64,000 nt of DNA from Bacteroides caecimuris (GCF_001688725.2 NZ_CP015401.2:806001-870000), one strand, 5' to 3'; positions 8,251 to 17,672 are shown, numbered from the stretch's first letter. Notes: a model not told the origin generated them from the sequence alone. A program made the numbers and translations.

Positions 8251-9381
8251 ATGGACGGAATTCTAATAACAATACTTATTGTCACTGGTTTTCTGATTTA
8301 CAAGATGATTTCCTCAAGCAGAAAACAAGAGGGGTATAAAAGATGGAAAGCGACAGACGGTCGTAAGGAAGAAAAGATTACTAAAGTAAAATGGGAGCAT
8401 GGAGCCTGGCTTAGGCATGCTTGGGAAGCAATAATTCCAAGAGCACAGTATGATCAAAAGTATGATGAATCGGCTGTTGTCTGGTGTGCCAATCTGTTGG
8501 AAATGGAAGCGGGACAACTGAAGGAAATACTACAAAATGTTTCTGCGCATTACCGGGAGTTTTGGATGAGGAAAAGAAAAGGAGGGTATCGTATGATCTC
8601 TGCTCCTAACGAAAAATTACAGTCTATTCAAACTATTATTAATTTTCGTATATTATTACCTGTAACAATGATTCATCCGGCAGCGGTAGGTTTCCGGAGC
8701 GGTCATTCCGTAGTCGACAATGCCAATCCTCATTTAGGAAAGCGGTATGTGTTGAAAATGGATATCCATGATTTTTTCTTTTCTATACGGAGCCTGAGGG
8801 TGAAAAAGGTATTTGAGAAAATCGGCTATCCGGAAAATGTATCTAAAGTATTGGGGGCGTTATGTTGTTTGCACAGACACTTGCCGCAGGGAGCACCTAC
8901 AAGTCCGTCGTTAAGTAATATCGTTAGTTATGAGATGGACAGAAAGTTGGCGGCATTGGCAGCGGAATACGGATTGACTTATACCCGGTATGCTGACGAC
9001 CTGACTTTCTCTGGAGATGTATTTCCCAAAGAGCAGATTATTCCCCGTATTAAACAGATCATTCGTGATGAGAAATTCGAACCGAATCATAAAAAGACCC
9101 GTTTCATCAATGAGTATGGCAAAAAGATTATCACAGGCGTGTCCATTTCTTCCGGTGTAAAACTGACGATTCCCAAAGCCAGGAAGAGGGAAATCCGTAA
9201 GAATGTCTATTTCATCCTGACGAAAGGTTTGGCAGAACATCAGCGGCGGATTGGTTCAAGTGATCCTGTTTATCTGAAACGGCTGATTGGAGAGCTGTAT
9301 TATTGGCGGTCAATAGAACCGGATAATAACTATGTATCCGATTCTATTGCTGCTCTGAAACGTTTGGAGAAAGGGTGTTAA
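8251..9381 (+). CDS. Retron reverse transcriptase with N-terminal membrane anchor
   Basis: A 376-residue reverse transcriptase that would use the upstream RNA as primer and template to make msDNA. RT motifs are clear. These are RT1-like YRMISAPNEKLQSIQ, catalytic D171 in KMDIHDFFFS, LPQGAPTSPSLSN at 211-223, and the YADD box at 247-250. The two retron-specific signatures are present: NAxxH as NANPH (157-161) in region X, and a VTG-like ITG (294-296) in region Y. Residues 4-22 (ILITILIVTGFLIYKMISS) form a single membrane span, followed by a basic linker to about residue 60. This is unusual, since most retron RTs are soluble. No separate effector gene lies in the same transcript; the next gene converges from the other strand. 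The RT identity is firm; the retron assignment rests on the motifs plus the RNA. Confidence 0.9.
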   Translation: MDGILITILIVTGFLIYKMISSSRKQEGYKRWKATDGRKEEKITKVKWEHGAWLRHAWEAIIPRAQYDQKYDESAVVWCANLLEMEAGQLKEILQNVSAHYREFWMRKRKGGYRMISAPNEKLQSIQTIINFRILLPVTMIHPAAVGFRSGHSVVDNANPHLGKRYVLKMDIHDFFFSIRSLRVKKVFEKIGYPENVSKVLGALCCLHRHLPQGAPTSPSLSNIVSYEMDRKLAALAAEYGLTYTRYADDLTFSGDVFPKEQIIPRIKQIIRDEKFEPNHKKTRFINEYGKKIITGVSISSGVKLTIPKARKREIRKNVYFILTKGLAEHQRRIGSSDPVYLKRLIGELYYWRSIEPDNNYVSDSIAALKRLEKGC

Positions 9382-9417
9382 TTTAGTTTCGTCACCTGAA
9401 TCTACCATTTAATCCGC

Positions 9418-12400
9418 TTAATCCGCAATCGTCACCCGTTCGTTTTCAATTTTGGCATAATTCCTTTTCACGGCTTCGCGAATACCTCTTTGCATGGCAG
9501 CGTCTATGTTCGATCCCATACGGACAAAGCCGAATTGTTGTGCACATGCTTTTATCAAATCTGTCGCAGGCAGGCTGATGGAGTCTGTCAACAGTTGTCG
9601 GATGGCATTGGCTATCTCTTCAGGAGCAATATCTGTCGCTTCCCGGTCGGAAACCGGACGATAAACAGAATAGGAGATACATTGCTCTCTGTTTTTCCAG
9701 CAGAAAACAATTCCTTCATGTTCGGTGCGATAGATATTCAGTGCATCTAATGCCGTCTCTATCTGTGTTTCTATCCGTGCGCCCAGACGACTGATTCCCC
9801 ATTCAGACAGAATCTTCTTGCAAAGCAATGATTTGCTGACCGGAGCTTCGTTCTTTATAATTTTCCGTATTTGATACATGAGGACGGGATAGCTTTCGTT
9901 AAAGAAAAAAACTTCCGGCGAATAGTTGCCTGGAGTGATCTTTGCTGATTGGTACTTTTGCCGTATTCCGTCTTGTGCGGAAGCAGTTTGCTTTTCTGAG
10001 GTGGCAGGTGATGCTTTGAGTACAAATGAAATTTCATTGTTATCTCTCTCGGCAGTCGGTACTGCTTCTTCTATTGACTCTTCTTTTATAGGCTCTTCTT
10101 TTGTTATTTTTTCTTTGTCGGTCGACTCTTTGTTCACAGAATCTTTTTCTGCTGTTATTGGATCAGAGCCAATTCCGATGGTTGTCGTTGTTTTAGCATT
10201 AACCTTTGAACTCATTCTGCGTGCGATAGCCTCTTGGATGGCTGCTATTACTTCGTCCGGCTTTTCCCACCAGTCCATAGTCCATATCCGGTAAATATCC
10301 CAGCCGAGTGCTTTCAGTACATTGTTTTGTACAATTTCCCGATCGCGTGCGGTCTTGGTACGTTTGTAGTTTTTGCCATCGCAGATAATGCCTAATTGAT
10401 AGTTGGATGGATGTTCGCTGTCAACGATACCTATATCTATTTTATAACCGGAACATCCGATATCTGTATGCACGGTGTATCCCAATGAACGCAGTTTATC
10501 GGCAATGATATTCTCGATGGAGGCTGCTGCTTCCGTTGATTGGGCTGTCACACTGCTGATTGTGTTTCTGGTTCCTTTCTCTGCATATTCGAGGAAACGT
10601 TTTAGTCCGGCTACTCCGATAGAGGAAGTCCGGTTCAAATCAATCATATCCGATCGTAAAGTGGAATAGATAATCATCTCATACCGGGCACGGGAAACGG
10701 CTACATTCAACCTTCTTTCACCGCCTATCCGGTTCAATGGACCGAAATTCATGCTGACACGTCCTTCCGCATCCGGACCGTAGCCCACAGAAAAGAGAAT
10801 AACGTCGCGTTCATCTCCCTGCACATTCTCCAGGTTTTTGATAAACAACGGTTCGTTACATTCCAAAGCAAGGCTTTCCAGTTCGGGATGGAAGATAAAG
10901 AGGTCGGAAAGTAAGTCTTCTATTAAAGCTTGCTGAACGATGCTGAAAGTCACTACGCCGATACTTTTCTTTCTTAATTCCTCGCTTCTCAATCTTCTGG
11001 CTATTTCGTCTACCACCGCTTGAGCTTCCGCCCGGTTTTGGCGCGATTTGCCTTTATCATAATAACCGTTGATGTTGACTATCCTGACTTTCGATTCAAT
11101 GTTGTCCGGAGAAGGGAAAGTCATCAGTTTGTTATCGTAATATTCGGAGTTGCTGAAAGCGATGAGGCTCTCGTGTTTGCTTCGATAGTGCCACAATAAA
11201 TATTTGGAAGGGATAGACAAGGCGAGACAGTCATCAAGAATACTCTCCAAATCCTCCATTTCAATATTATCTTCATCAACGGTGCTGACCGAGAAGAAGC
11301 TGGTAGGAGGCATCTGTTTCGGGTCCCCCACGATAATCACGTTTTTGCCTCGGGCAATAGCGCCCACCGCTTCATAAGTAGGCATCTGTGACGCTTCATC
11401 AAAGACAATCAAATCGAATTTGTCGGCATCCGTATCAATGAATTGAGCGACGGAAAGCGGGCTCATCAGCATGCACGGACACATACGCGACAATAAAGTA
11501 GGAATCTGGTCGAACAGTTTGCGGATGGATGTACCGCGGGCGTTGTTGCGGATGTTCTTTTGAAGGATGCCCACTTCGGAACTTTGGATAGCTTCGCGAG
11601 TGAAAGACGGAATGTTGGAAGCCAGCCGCGCAAACAATTCTTTTTGGGTCGTTTCTTCGAATTTGGCGGATATTTGTTTGTATTTAGCAATCATATCGTT
11701 GAATATCTTGCCGTTGAATAATTCCAGCGTGGGTTCTTTGGCAATGATATACTGAATGGCTGTCTGGTAGAAACTCTTGCGGAAGATGTCTGTCAGTCGG
11801 TCGGTAGGGATATTCTTTTCCTTATATTCTGTCGCGACAAATCCGACTCCCAGTTTATTTAGAGTTTGGTATGCTTGTAACCACCGATACCAGTCTTTGA
11901 GTTTGTCGATGTTATCTTTCCAAGTTTGGGCTTTCGATAGCGCGATCGTTATCCAGTCGGTCGAAGAGGCATAAAGCTCTTCTGTTGATATACCCAACGT
12001 GCCGGACAATTTCTTTTCGATGACTGTAAGTGTATCCAGTAACTGATACAATTCATTGAGAGAGTGAGCGTGAATATCTCTGAATGTTTGAATTCCTTCT
12101 GCAAGTTGTACCGACAAATTCTGTTTGATTTGTGACACCTTGGCTATGTCCTTGGCATAATTCAGCAAATGCGAGTGAAGAGAAACCATGTCATTGATAA
12201 TCTGCTCAATGGCAGTCCAGTCCTCATTCTTGCCGAATCGTCCGAACAAAGAGGGGAGTTGGCTGATGTATTTTTGAACAGCTTCCTCTTCTTCCTGATA
12301 CCGGATAATCTGGTGGAGTAGCGGTTTGATCTCTTCTGTCTCAATCGTTTTTAAAGCATACATGTTGATGGTCTTTTTGATCTTTCGCTGTCCGAAATAT

Positions 12401-15378
12401 CTGGGAAGAAACCATTGGTCGGATGCACGATTCCATTTGGCTAGCATCTGTTTTACATTAATGGACAGAATCTCTTTAGTAAATCCTGTCTCTATCTCTT
12501 TTCTTTGTTCATCACGTTTTTGTCCATGAACCAGCACTTCACGATATTCATTCAGCGTTTCATTCAATAATGGCAGAGTCAGCAATCCGGGAGTCAGTTC
12601 CGGAATATCGAGTATTTTTTGGATGATACTGGCGATCGTTTGGAAATCTTTGCGTGTAGGATGTATATCCGTATCTTTCAAAAGTACGGAAAATGCGTCC
12701 AACTTCTGCCGGATAGTATCCAATAAGTCGATGAAATCGGTAAGTAATTGGGAGGCTTCTTCTTTTCCGGCAGATGAATATTCGGAAATCGAGATGCCTG
12801 TTAATGGGTGCCGGTAAGGATGTCCGCACGCATTGGCGGTTCTGACTAGCGATTCGATAGCCTCTTCCCATTGCGCAAATGTATCTTTGTCTAATGTATC
12901 CAGATAAGGTTGTGGAATCTCAAAACAAGGTTCGACGTCCACAGACTGATAATGGATAATGGCATCGTATAGTGAAACTCCGAACGGGTATTCCTTATGT
13001 AGGGCTTCAATATACTGATTCAGTTCCGTCCGCAAATTCAGCAAACGTTCCGCTTCCTTTTTGAATTCTTCGGGAGGGGTCTGCCTGATAATTTCCGTTG
13101 TTTTTTTCAGTTGTGAGATAACGGTGGATTTCTTTGTTTTGTTGGAATGAATTTCCAAACAGAACGGAGCCAGACCGATAGCCGCTAGTCGGTTTTGAAC
13201 AACGGAGAGGGCAGCCATCTTTTCCGCAACGAATAAGACACGTTTTCCTTTGTAAAGCGCGTTGGCGATGATATTGGTAATTGTTTGCGATTTACCCGTT
13301 CCCGGAGGGCCGTGCAGGATAAAAGTCTTATCGTGTACGGCTTCGTAGATAGCTTCCAATTGCGAAGAATCGGCGATGATAGGCAAAACGATATCCGTTG
13401 GCGACAGTTGTTTGTCCATATCCGTTGCGTCTATTTCTTCTGTTGCGGCTTCCCATTCTAGCTTTCCGTTGATGAGGCTTGAAACAATTTTGTTCTGAAC
13501 CAGTTTGTCGGCATTGTTGTGAATGTCATTCCACATGATGAACTTATTGAAAGAGAAGATGCCTAGGATGGCTTGCTCTTCCACGTCCCATTTACGTTGG
13601 TTTTTGATGCTGTTGCGAATGATGGAATAGATCAGTTTGACGTTGACGCCTCTTTCATCGGTGGGCAATGGGGTTAATCCTGATATGGTAATTCCGAAGT
13701 TTTGGCGAAGCATTTCTAATAACGTAATATTCATCATTGTTTCCTCTTCCCGTGAACGGATCACATAGCCTTTAGCAGCCGATTTACGGATGATTTCAAC
13801 CGGCATTAGCAGGATGGGAGCGTAGCGGGGACGTTCGCTGGAAGGAGTCTCGTACCATTTCAAAAGTCCGAGAGCCAGATAAAGAGTGTTGGCTCCGTTC
13901 TCTTCAATAGAGGTACGCGAGGAACGGTATAGGTGAGTCAGTGCTTTACCTAAATCGTTTTCGGGCAGATAAAAACGCAGTCTTTTCTGTGAAAGCTCCG
14001 AGTTGATGAAACCAACTACCGGATCAGACTCCGGTACGGAGGAATAAATGCCGAAATCTATCGCCGGGCTTTCCCAATCAGCCGGGCGGTGTAGGATGCG
14101 GAATTCTTCTCCGTCAGCCAATGCATCTTCCAGACAAGCCAGATTAGCTGGGATCAGTTGGAGCGTGTTTTTGGTAATCCGGATGTTCAGCAGGTTGTTG
14201 CGAAGGCTCAAGTCAAGCAGCCGCCTTTCCCACAACAATTGTTTGGTGATTACGGTTTGGGTTTCATTGCCCGATAAATCATACGGATTGATGCTTTGCG
14301 GAGTGGCATGAACGGCATTGTTCTGAATGTTGGTCTCTTTTTCGTCAATTTCCCATACCTGTCCGTGCAAAATACGTTGAGGGATGGGGCGTACACCCGA
14401 ATATCTAGCTCTCTTGATGTCTATTGCAAGAAGGAAGTTATTCCTGTCCGTCAACTTTCCGTTTGCTTTCTTCACCGCATCGTCGAAATCGGACGAATGT
14501 CCCATGTTCATGCAGGTCGTTTCAACTAAAGTAATGTCGTAGATTCCTTCCGCTGTTCTTTTCGTTAATAGAGAAACATCATCAATCGTAGGATCCGGAA
14601 AGGTTTCCGGCACCAGCCAGGCTCCTGCGAAAGCGTGCCCTTGTGTGATGACGATTAAAGCATTCAGTCCGATTGCCTCCAGACAGGAAGCATAAAGCAA
14701 AGCCATATCCAGGCAGGTTCCCAATTTCTGTGCCATCACAGAATCGGCTAACCGGACACGCTGCCCATATTTTTCGAAACTGGCGGGAACGGTACTGTAT
14801 ATAATCTGTTGTTCCGCGATAGCCGTATAGATAGCAGCCATCTGTTTCCTCACCCTGTCCGGAGTGCGGCTTTGGTATTCATCGAGAGACGGATTGCCGG
14901 TCCATTGCCCCAGGATGGAAGCTGCTCTTTTGATAATCGGTACAACAGCCGTATGATTGGGAGTGGTGAAAGCAGCCAGCATTTCGGGCAATACATTGAG
15001 TCCGCCCCATTGGTCGTATGCCAGGATGTCGATAGGATATGTTTGGCAGAATATCGGTTCCGCTTCAGCAGTAATTTCAATTTTCAGGTTGCCGGATAAA
15101 CGTTCGGTCAGTTGCGTGAAGTAGTTGGCGGACAAAGTGAGATTGAATGACGACAGACGGACCGAGCCGTTTGCCGGAATCTGTTCCACAGCTATCGGAG
15201 CGGCATTTCCGAAAGTCGGTTCTGTCGTGATTACTACCTGAATGTCCTTCAGTGGGGCAGATGTCGTGTTCTCAATAGAAAGCTGATGAATGACTGATGC
15301 TCCGTTTTGCTGTATCGCAAAATTAATAAGCGGTAAATAGTCGCATTGCACCTTGACTTTGTCCAATCTCTCGTCCAT
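9418..15378 (-). CDS. Giant transglutaminase-like/DUF4011/SF1 helicase/nuclease/DUF3320 protein
   Basis: About 1986 residues, numbered from the ATG at 15378. There is a beta-rich N-terminus, then a transglutaminase-like fold with GTCLDMALLYAS (Cys near 222) and GHAFAGAWL (His near 248). DUF4011 starts near 375 (LLWERRLLDLSLRNNLLNIR). A UPF1-like superfamily 1 helicase follows, with Walker A GPPGTGKSQT near 690, Walker B DLIVFDEASQMP near 1326, GDPKQMPPTSF, and RRLNVAVSRAR. A vsr/DUF559-like nuclease is at about 1630-1720, with IDIGI and ICDGKNY as candidate catalytic residues. The C-terminal DUF3320 covers about the last 170 residues. This architecture is widespread in accessory regions and suggests DNA or RNA processing in defence. 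A longer reading from 15465 adds 29 residues with a hydrophobic stretch but overlaps the rpsA promoter. The gene ends 36 bp from the retron RT stop codon. Confidence 0.88.
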   Translation of the reverse strand: MDERLDKVKVQCDYLPLINFAIQQNGASVIHQLSIENTTSAPLKDIQVVITTEPTFGNAAPIAVEQIPANGSVRLSSFNLTLSANYFTQLTERLSGNLKIEITAEAEPIFCQTYPIDILAYDQWGGLNVLPEMLAAFTTPNHTAVVPIIKRAASILGQWTGNPSLDEYQSRTPDRVRKQMAAIYTAIAEQQIIYSTVPASFEKYGQRVRLADSVMAQKLGTCLDMALLYASCLEAIGLNALIVITQGHAFAGAWLVPETFPDPTIDDVSLLTKRTAEGIYDITLVETTCMNMGHSSDFDDAVKKANGKLTDRNNFLLAIDIKRARYSGVRPIPQRILHGQVWEIDEKETNIQNNAVHATPQSINPYDLSGNETQTVITKQLLWERRLLDLSLRNNLLNIRITKNTLQLIPANLACLEDALADGEEFRILHRPADWESPAIDFGIYSSVPESDPVVGFINSELSQKRLRFYLPENDLGKALTHLYRSSRTSIEENGANTLYLALGLLKWYETPSSERPRYAPILLMPVEIIRKSAAKGYVIRSREEETMMNITLLEMLRQNFGITISGLTPLPTDERGVNVKLIYSIIRNSIKNQRKWDVEEQAILGIFSFNKFIMWNDIHNNADKLVQNKIVSSLINGKLEWEAATEEIDATDMDKQLSPTDIVLPIIADSSQLEAIYEAVHDKTFILHGPPGTGKSQTITNIIANALYKGKRVLFVAEKMAALSVVQNRLAAIGLAPFCLEIHSNKTKKSTVISQLKKTTEIIRQTPPEEFKKEAERLLNLRTELNQYIEALHKEYPFGVSLYDAIIHYQSVDVEPCFEIPQPYLDTLDKDTFAQWEEAIESLVRTANACGHPYRHPLTGISISEYSSAGKEEASQLLTDFIDLLDTIRQKLDAFSVLLKDTDIHPTRKDFQTIASIIQKILDIPELTPGLLTLPLLNETLNEYREVLVHGQKRDEQRKEIETGFTKEILSINVKQMLAKWNRASDQWFLPRYFGQRKIKKTINMYALKTIETEEIKPLLHQIIRYQEEEEAVQKYISQLPSLFGRFGKNEDWTAIEQIINDMVSLHSHLLNYAKDIAKVSQIKQNLSVQLAEGIQTFRDIHAHSLNELYQLLDTLTVIEKKLSGTLGISTEELYASSTDWITIALSKAQTWKDNIDKLKDWYRWLQAYQTLNKLGVGFVATEYKEKNIPTDRLTDIFRKSFYQTAIQYIIAKEPTLELFNGKIFNDMIAKYKQISAKFEETTQKELFARLASNIPSFTREAIQSSEVGILQKNIRNNARGTSIRKLFDQIPTLLSRMCPCMLMSPLSVAQFIDTDADKFDLIVFDEASQMPTYEAVGAIARGKNVIIVGDPKQMPPTSFFSVSTVDEDNIEMEDLESILDDCLALSIPSKYLLWHYRSKHESLIAFSNSEYYDNKLMTFPSPDNIESKVRIVNINGYYDKGKSRQNRAEAQAVVDEIARRLRSEELRKKSIGVVTFSIVQQALIEDLLSDLFIFHPELESLALECNEPLFIKNLENVQGDERDVILFSVGYGPDAEGRVSMNFGPLNRIGGERRLNVAVSRARYEMIIYSTLRSDMIDLNRTSSIGVAGLKRFLEYAEKGTRNTISSVTAQSTEAAASIENIIADKLRSLGYTVHTDIGCSGYKIDIGIVDSEHPSNYQLGIICDGKNYKRTKTARDREIVQNNVLKALGWDIYRIWTMDWWEKPDEVIAAIQEAIARRMSSKVNAKTTTTIGIGSDPITAEKDSVNKESTDKEKITKEEPIKEESIEEAVPTAERDNNEISFVLKASPATSEKQTASAQDGIRQKYQSAKITPGNYSPEVFFFNESYPVLMYQIRKIIKNEAPVSKSLLCKKILSEWGISRLGARIETQIETALDALNIYRTEHEGIVFCWKNREQCISYSVYRPVSDREATDIAPEEIANAIRQLLTDSISLPATDLIKACAQQFGFVRMGSNIDAAMQRGIREAVKRNYAKIENERVTIAD

Positions 15379-15454
15379 GGTAAAAACTGTATAAATTAAG
15401 AATTGCAATATTACAAAAAATACGGATATAAATCTCTTTTCTTCTGCCATTCTT

Positions 15455-15484
15455 TTGTCAATCAAGAAAATATTTCTACCTTTG
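15455..15484 (+). promoter_or_regulatory. Promoter of rpsA
   Basis: TTG (15455-15457), exactly 19 nt, then TACCTTTG (15477-15484): a textbook Bacteroidetes promoter. It implies a leader of roughly 55 nt before the rpsA ATG. It also overlaps the upstream end of the divergent helicase reading frame. Confidence 0.85.
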
Positions 15485-15546
15485 CGCCCGATTTATAGAT
15501 AATATAATGTCTTATTTAATTAAAGTATTAAACAATTTTATTATTA

Positions 15547-17346
15547 ATGGAAAACTTAAAGAACGTAGCTCCTATTGAAGATTTCAACTGGGATGCTTAT
15601 GAAAATGGCGAAACAGTAACCAACGTTAGCCACGATGAACTAGAAAAAGCTTACGACGGTACGCTTAACAAAGTAAACGACCGTGAGGTTGTTGACGGAA
15701 CCGTAATCGCAATGAACAAGCGTGAAGTAGTTGTGAACATCGGTTACAAATCAGACGGTATCATCCCTTTGAATGAATTCCGTTACAATCCGGACCTGAA
15801 AGTAGGTGACACTGTAGAAGTATACATCGAAAACCAGGAAGACAAAAAAGGACAGCTCGTTCTGTCACACAGAAAAGCCCGCGCTACTCGTTCTTGGGAT
15901 CGCGTTAACGCTGCTCTGGAAAATGAAGAAATTATCAAGGGTTACATTAAGTGCCGCACGAAGGGTGGTATGATCGTAGACGTATTCGGAATCGAAGCAT
16001 TCTTGCCGGGTTCTCAAATCGACGTTAAACCGATCCGCGACTATGATGTATTCGTTGGCAAAACAATGGAATTCAAAGTGGTTAAAATCAACCAGGAATT
16101 CAAAAATGTTGTTGTATCTCACAAGGCTCTTATCGAAGCTGAACTGGAACAACAGAAGAAAGAAATCATCGGTAAACTCGAAAAAGGACAAGTTCTTGAA
16201 GGAACTGTTAAAAATATCACATCCTACGGTGTATTCATCGACCTTGGTGGCGTAGACGGTTTGATCCACATCACTGACCTTTCTTGGGGACGTGTTAGCG
16301 ATCCGAAAGAAGTGGTTGAACTGGATCAGAAGCTCAACGTTGTTATCCTTGACTTCGATGACGAAAAGAAACGTATCGCTCTTGGCTTGAAACAACTGAC
16401 TCCGCATCCATGGGATGCTCTTGATACTGACTTGAAGGTTGGTGACAAGGTGAAAGGTAAAGTGGTTGTTATGGCTGACTACGGTGCATTCATCGAAATC
16501 GCTGCCGGCGTAGAAGGTTTGATCCACGTTTCAGAAATGTCTTGGAGCCAACACCTGCGTTCTGCACAAGATTTCATGAAGGTAGGCGACGAAGTAGAAG
16601 CTGTTGTTCTTACACTTGACCGCGAAGAACGTAAGATGTCTTTGGGTATCAAACAACTGAAACAAGATCCATGGGAAACAATCGAAGAGAAGTATCCTGT
16701 AGGTTCTAAGCATACAGCAAAAGTACGTAACTTCACTAACTTCGGTGTATTCGTAGAAATCGAAGAAGGTGTAGACGGCTTGATCCACATCTCTGACCTT
16801 TCTTGGACTAAGAAAGTAAAACACCCGTCAGAATTTACTCAGATTGGTGCTGACATCGAAGTTCAGGTATTGGAAATCGACAAAGAAAACCGTCGTTTGA
16901 GCCTTGGACACAAACAACTCGAAGAAAATCCTTGGGATGTATTCGAAACTGTGTTCACTGTAGGTTCTGTACACGAAGGTACTATCATCGAAATGTTGGA
17001 TAAGGGTGCTGTTGTAGCTCTTCCTTACGGTGTAGAAGGTTTTGCAACTCCGAAACACCTTGTAAAAGAAGACGGTTCACAAGCACAGTTGGATGAGAAA
17101 CTTGAATTCAAAGTGATCGAGTTCAACAAAGACGCTAAGAGAATCATCTTGTCTCACAGCCGTATCTTCGAAGATGTAGCTAAAGCTGAAGAAAGAGCAG
17201 AAAAGAAAGCTGCTTCTGGCGCAAAGAAAGCATCTTCTAGTAAGAGAGAAGATTCTCCGATGATCCAAAACCAAGCTGCTTCAACTACGCTGGGCGACAT
17301 TGACGCTCTGGCTGCATTGAAAGAACAGTTGGAAGGAAAGAAATAA
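15547..17346 (+). CDS. rpsA: 30S ribosomal protein S1
   Basis: A 599-residue protein made of six successive S1 (OB-fold) repeats. The best conserved are the third to fifth, each carrying a motif like GVFIDLGGVDGLIHITDLSW, GAFIEIAAGVEGLIHVSEMSW or GVFVEIEEGVDGLIHISDLSW, followed by RISLG-type endings (KRIALGLKQL, RKMSLGIKQL, RRLSLGHKQL). S1 binds mRNA leaders at the 30S platform. In Bacteroides, which make little use of Shine-Dalgarno pairing, it is expected to be important for initiation. The C-terminus is a lysine- and serine-rich tail. The gene has its own strong promoter and terminator, and its codon use is that of a highly expressed gene. Confidence 0.97.
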   Translation: MENLKNVAPIEDFNWDAYENGETVTNVSHDELEKAYDGTLNKVNDREVVDGTVIAMNKREVVVNIGYKSDGIIPLNEFRYNPDLKVGDTVEVYIENQEDKKGQLVLSHRKARATRSWDRVNAALENEEIIKGYIKCRTKGGMIVDVFGIEAFLPGSQIDVKPIRDYDVFVGKTMEFKVVKINQEFKNVVVSHKALIEAELEQQKKEIIGKLEKGQVLEGTVKNITSYGVFIDLGGVDGLIHITDLSWGRVSDPKEVVELDQKLNVVILDFDDEKKRIALGLKQLTPHPWDALDTDLKVGDKVKGKVVVMADYGAFIEIAAGVEGLIHVSEMSWSQHLRSAQDFMKVGDEVEAVVLTLDREERKMSLGIKQLKQDPWETIEEKYPVGSKHTAKVRNFTNFGVFVEIEEGVDGLIHISDLSWTKKVKHPSEFTQIGADIEVQVLEIDKENRRLSLGHKQLEENPWDVFETVFTVGSVHEGTIIEMLDKGAVVALPYGVEGFATPKHLVKEDGSQAQLDEKLEFKVIEFNKDAKRIILSHSRIFEDVAKAEERAEKKAASGAKKASSSKREDSPMIQNQAASTTLGDIDALAALKEQLEGKK

Positions 17347-17367
17347 TCTGAACAGAATATTTTCTGA

Positions 17368-17401
17368 TGAAGGCGCTCCTGGTTGGGGGCGCCTTTTTTT
17401 A
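17368..17401 (+). terminator. Terminator of rpsA
   Basis: AAGGCGC at 17370-17376 pairs with GCGCCTT at 17389-17395, followed by a run of T. It lies 21 bp after the stop codon. Confidence 0.9.
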
Positions 17402-17620
17402 TTCACCACAGAGGACGCAGAGGACACAGAGGGTAGGGAGGACATAGAGAAGGTAAGAAGGGTAAGGAGGATATGGGGAATACAGAGGATGTGAAGGATT
17501 GATTTAACAAACTAACGATGGCGATATATTTATTTATATAAATCTACCCTCTTCTTCTCCTCCGCATCCTCTCCATATCCTCCTTACCCTCTGCATCCTC
17601 CGTATCCTTTGTGGTGAATA
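17400..17620. repeat. CACCACAG-ended inverted repeat with GAGGA words
   Basis: This fills the gap between the rpsA terminator and the rnz promoter. The left arm (from 17400) and the right arm (ending 17620) begin with the same TATTCACCACA in inverted orientation. They stay about 80% complementary over roughly 50 bp; all the differences I see are transitions. The arms are built from loosely repeated GAGGA/ACAGAGG words, and the centre is AT-rich (around 17500-17545). No ORF is supported. Two other elements in this window (32401-32486, 43542-43732) have related ends. Confidence 0.75.
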
Positions 17621-17664
17621 GAAAAAAAAGTTTCATCCTTTGCAAGATTGAATCTGAAATGCTT

Positions 17665-17672
17665 TATCTTTG
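17665..17672 (+). promoter_or_regulatory. -7 box directly in front of rnz
   Basis: TATCTTTG matches TAnnTTTG and ends only 6 nt before the rnz ATG at 17679. A normal start site would make the transcript leaderless or nearly so. Confidence 0.55.

Noticed and set aside
8251..9381. Reverse transcriptase as part of a diversity-generating retroelement or group II intron
   Set aside because: No template/variable repeat pair, no accessory protein, no maturase or intron RNA; NAxxH and the upstream a1/a2 RNA fit a retron instead.
15379..15465. N-terminal membrane segment of the giant helicase from the longer reading frame
   Set aside because: The 29 extra residues overlap the rpsA promoter, and MDERLDKVKVQCDYLP at 15378 looks like a natural start. 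Kept as uncertain.
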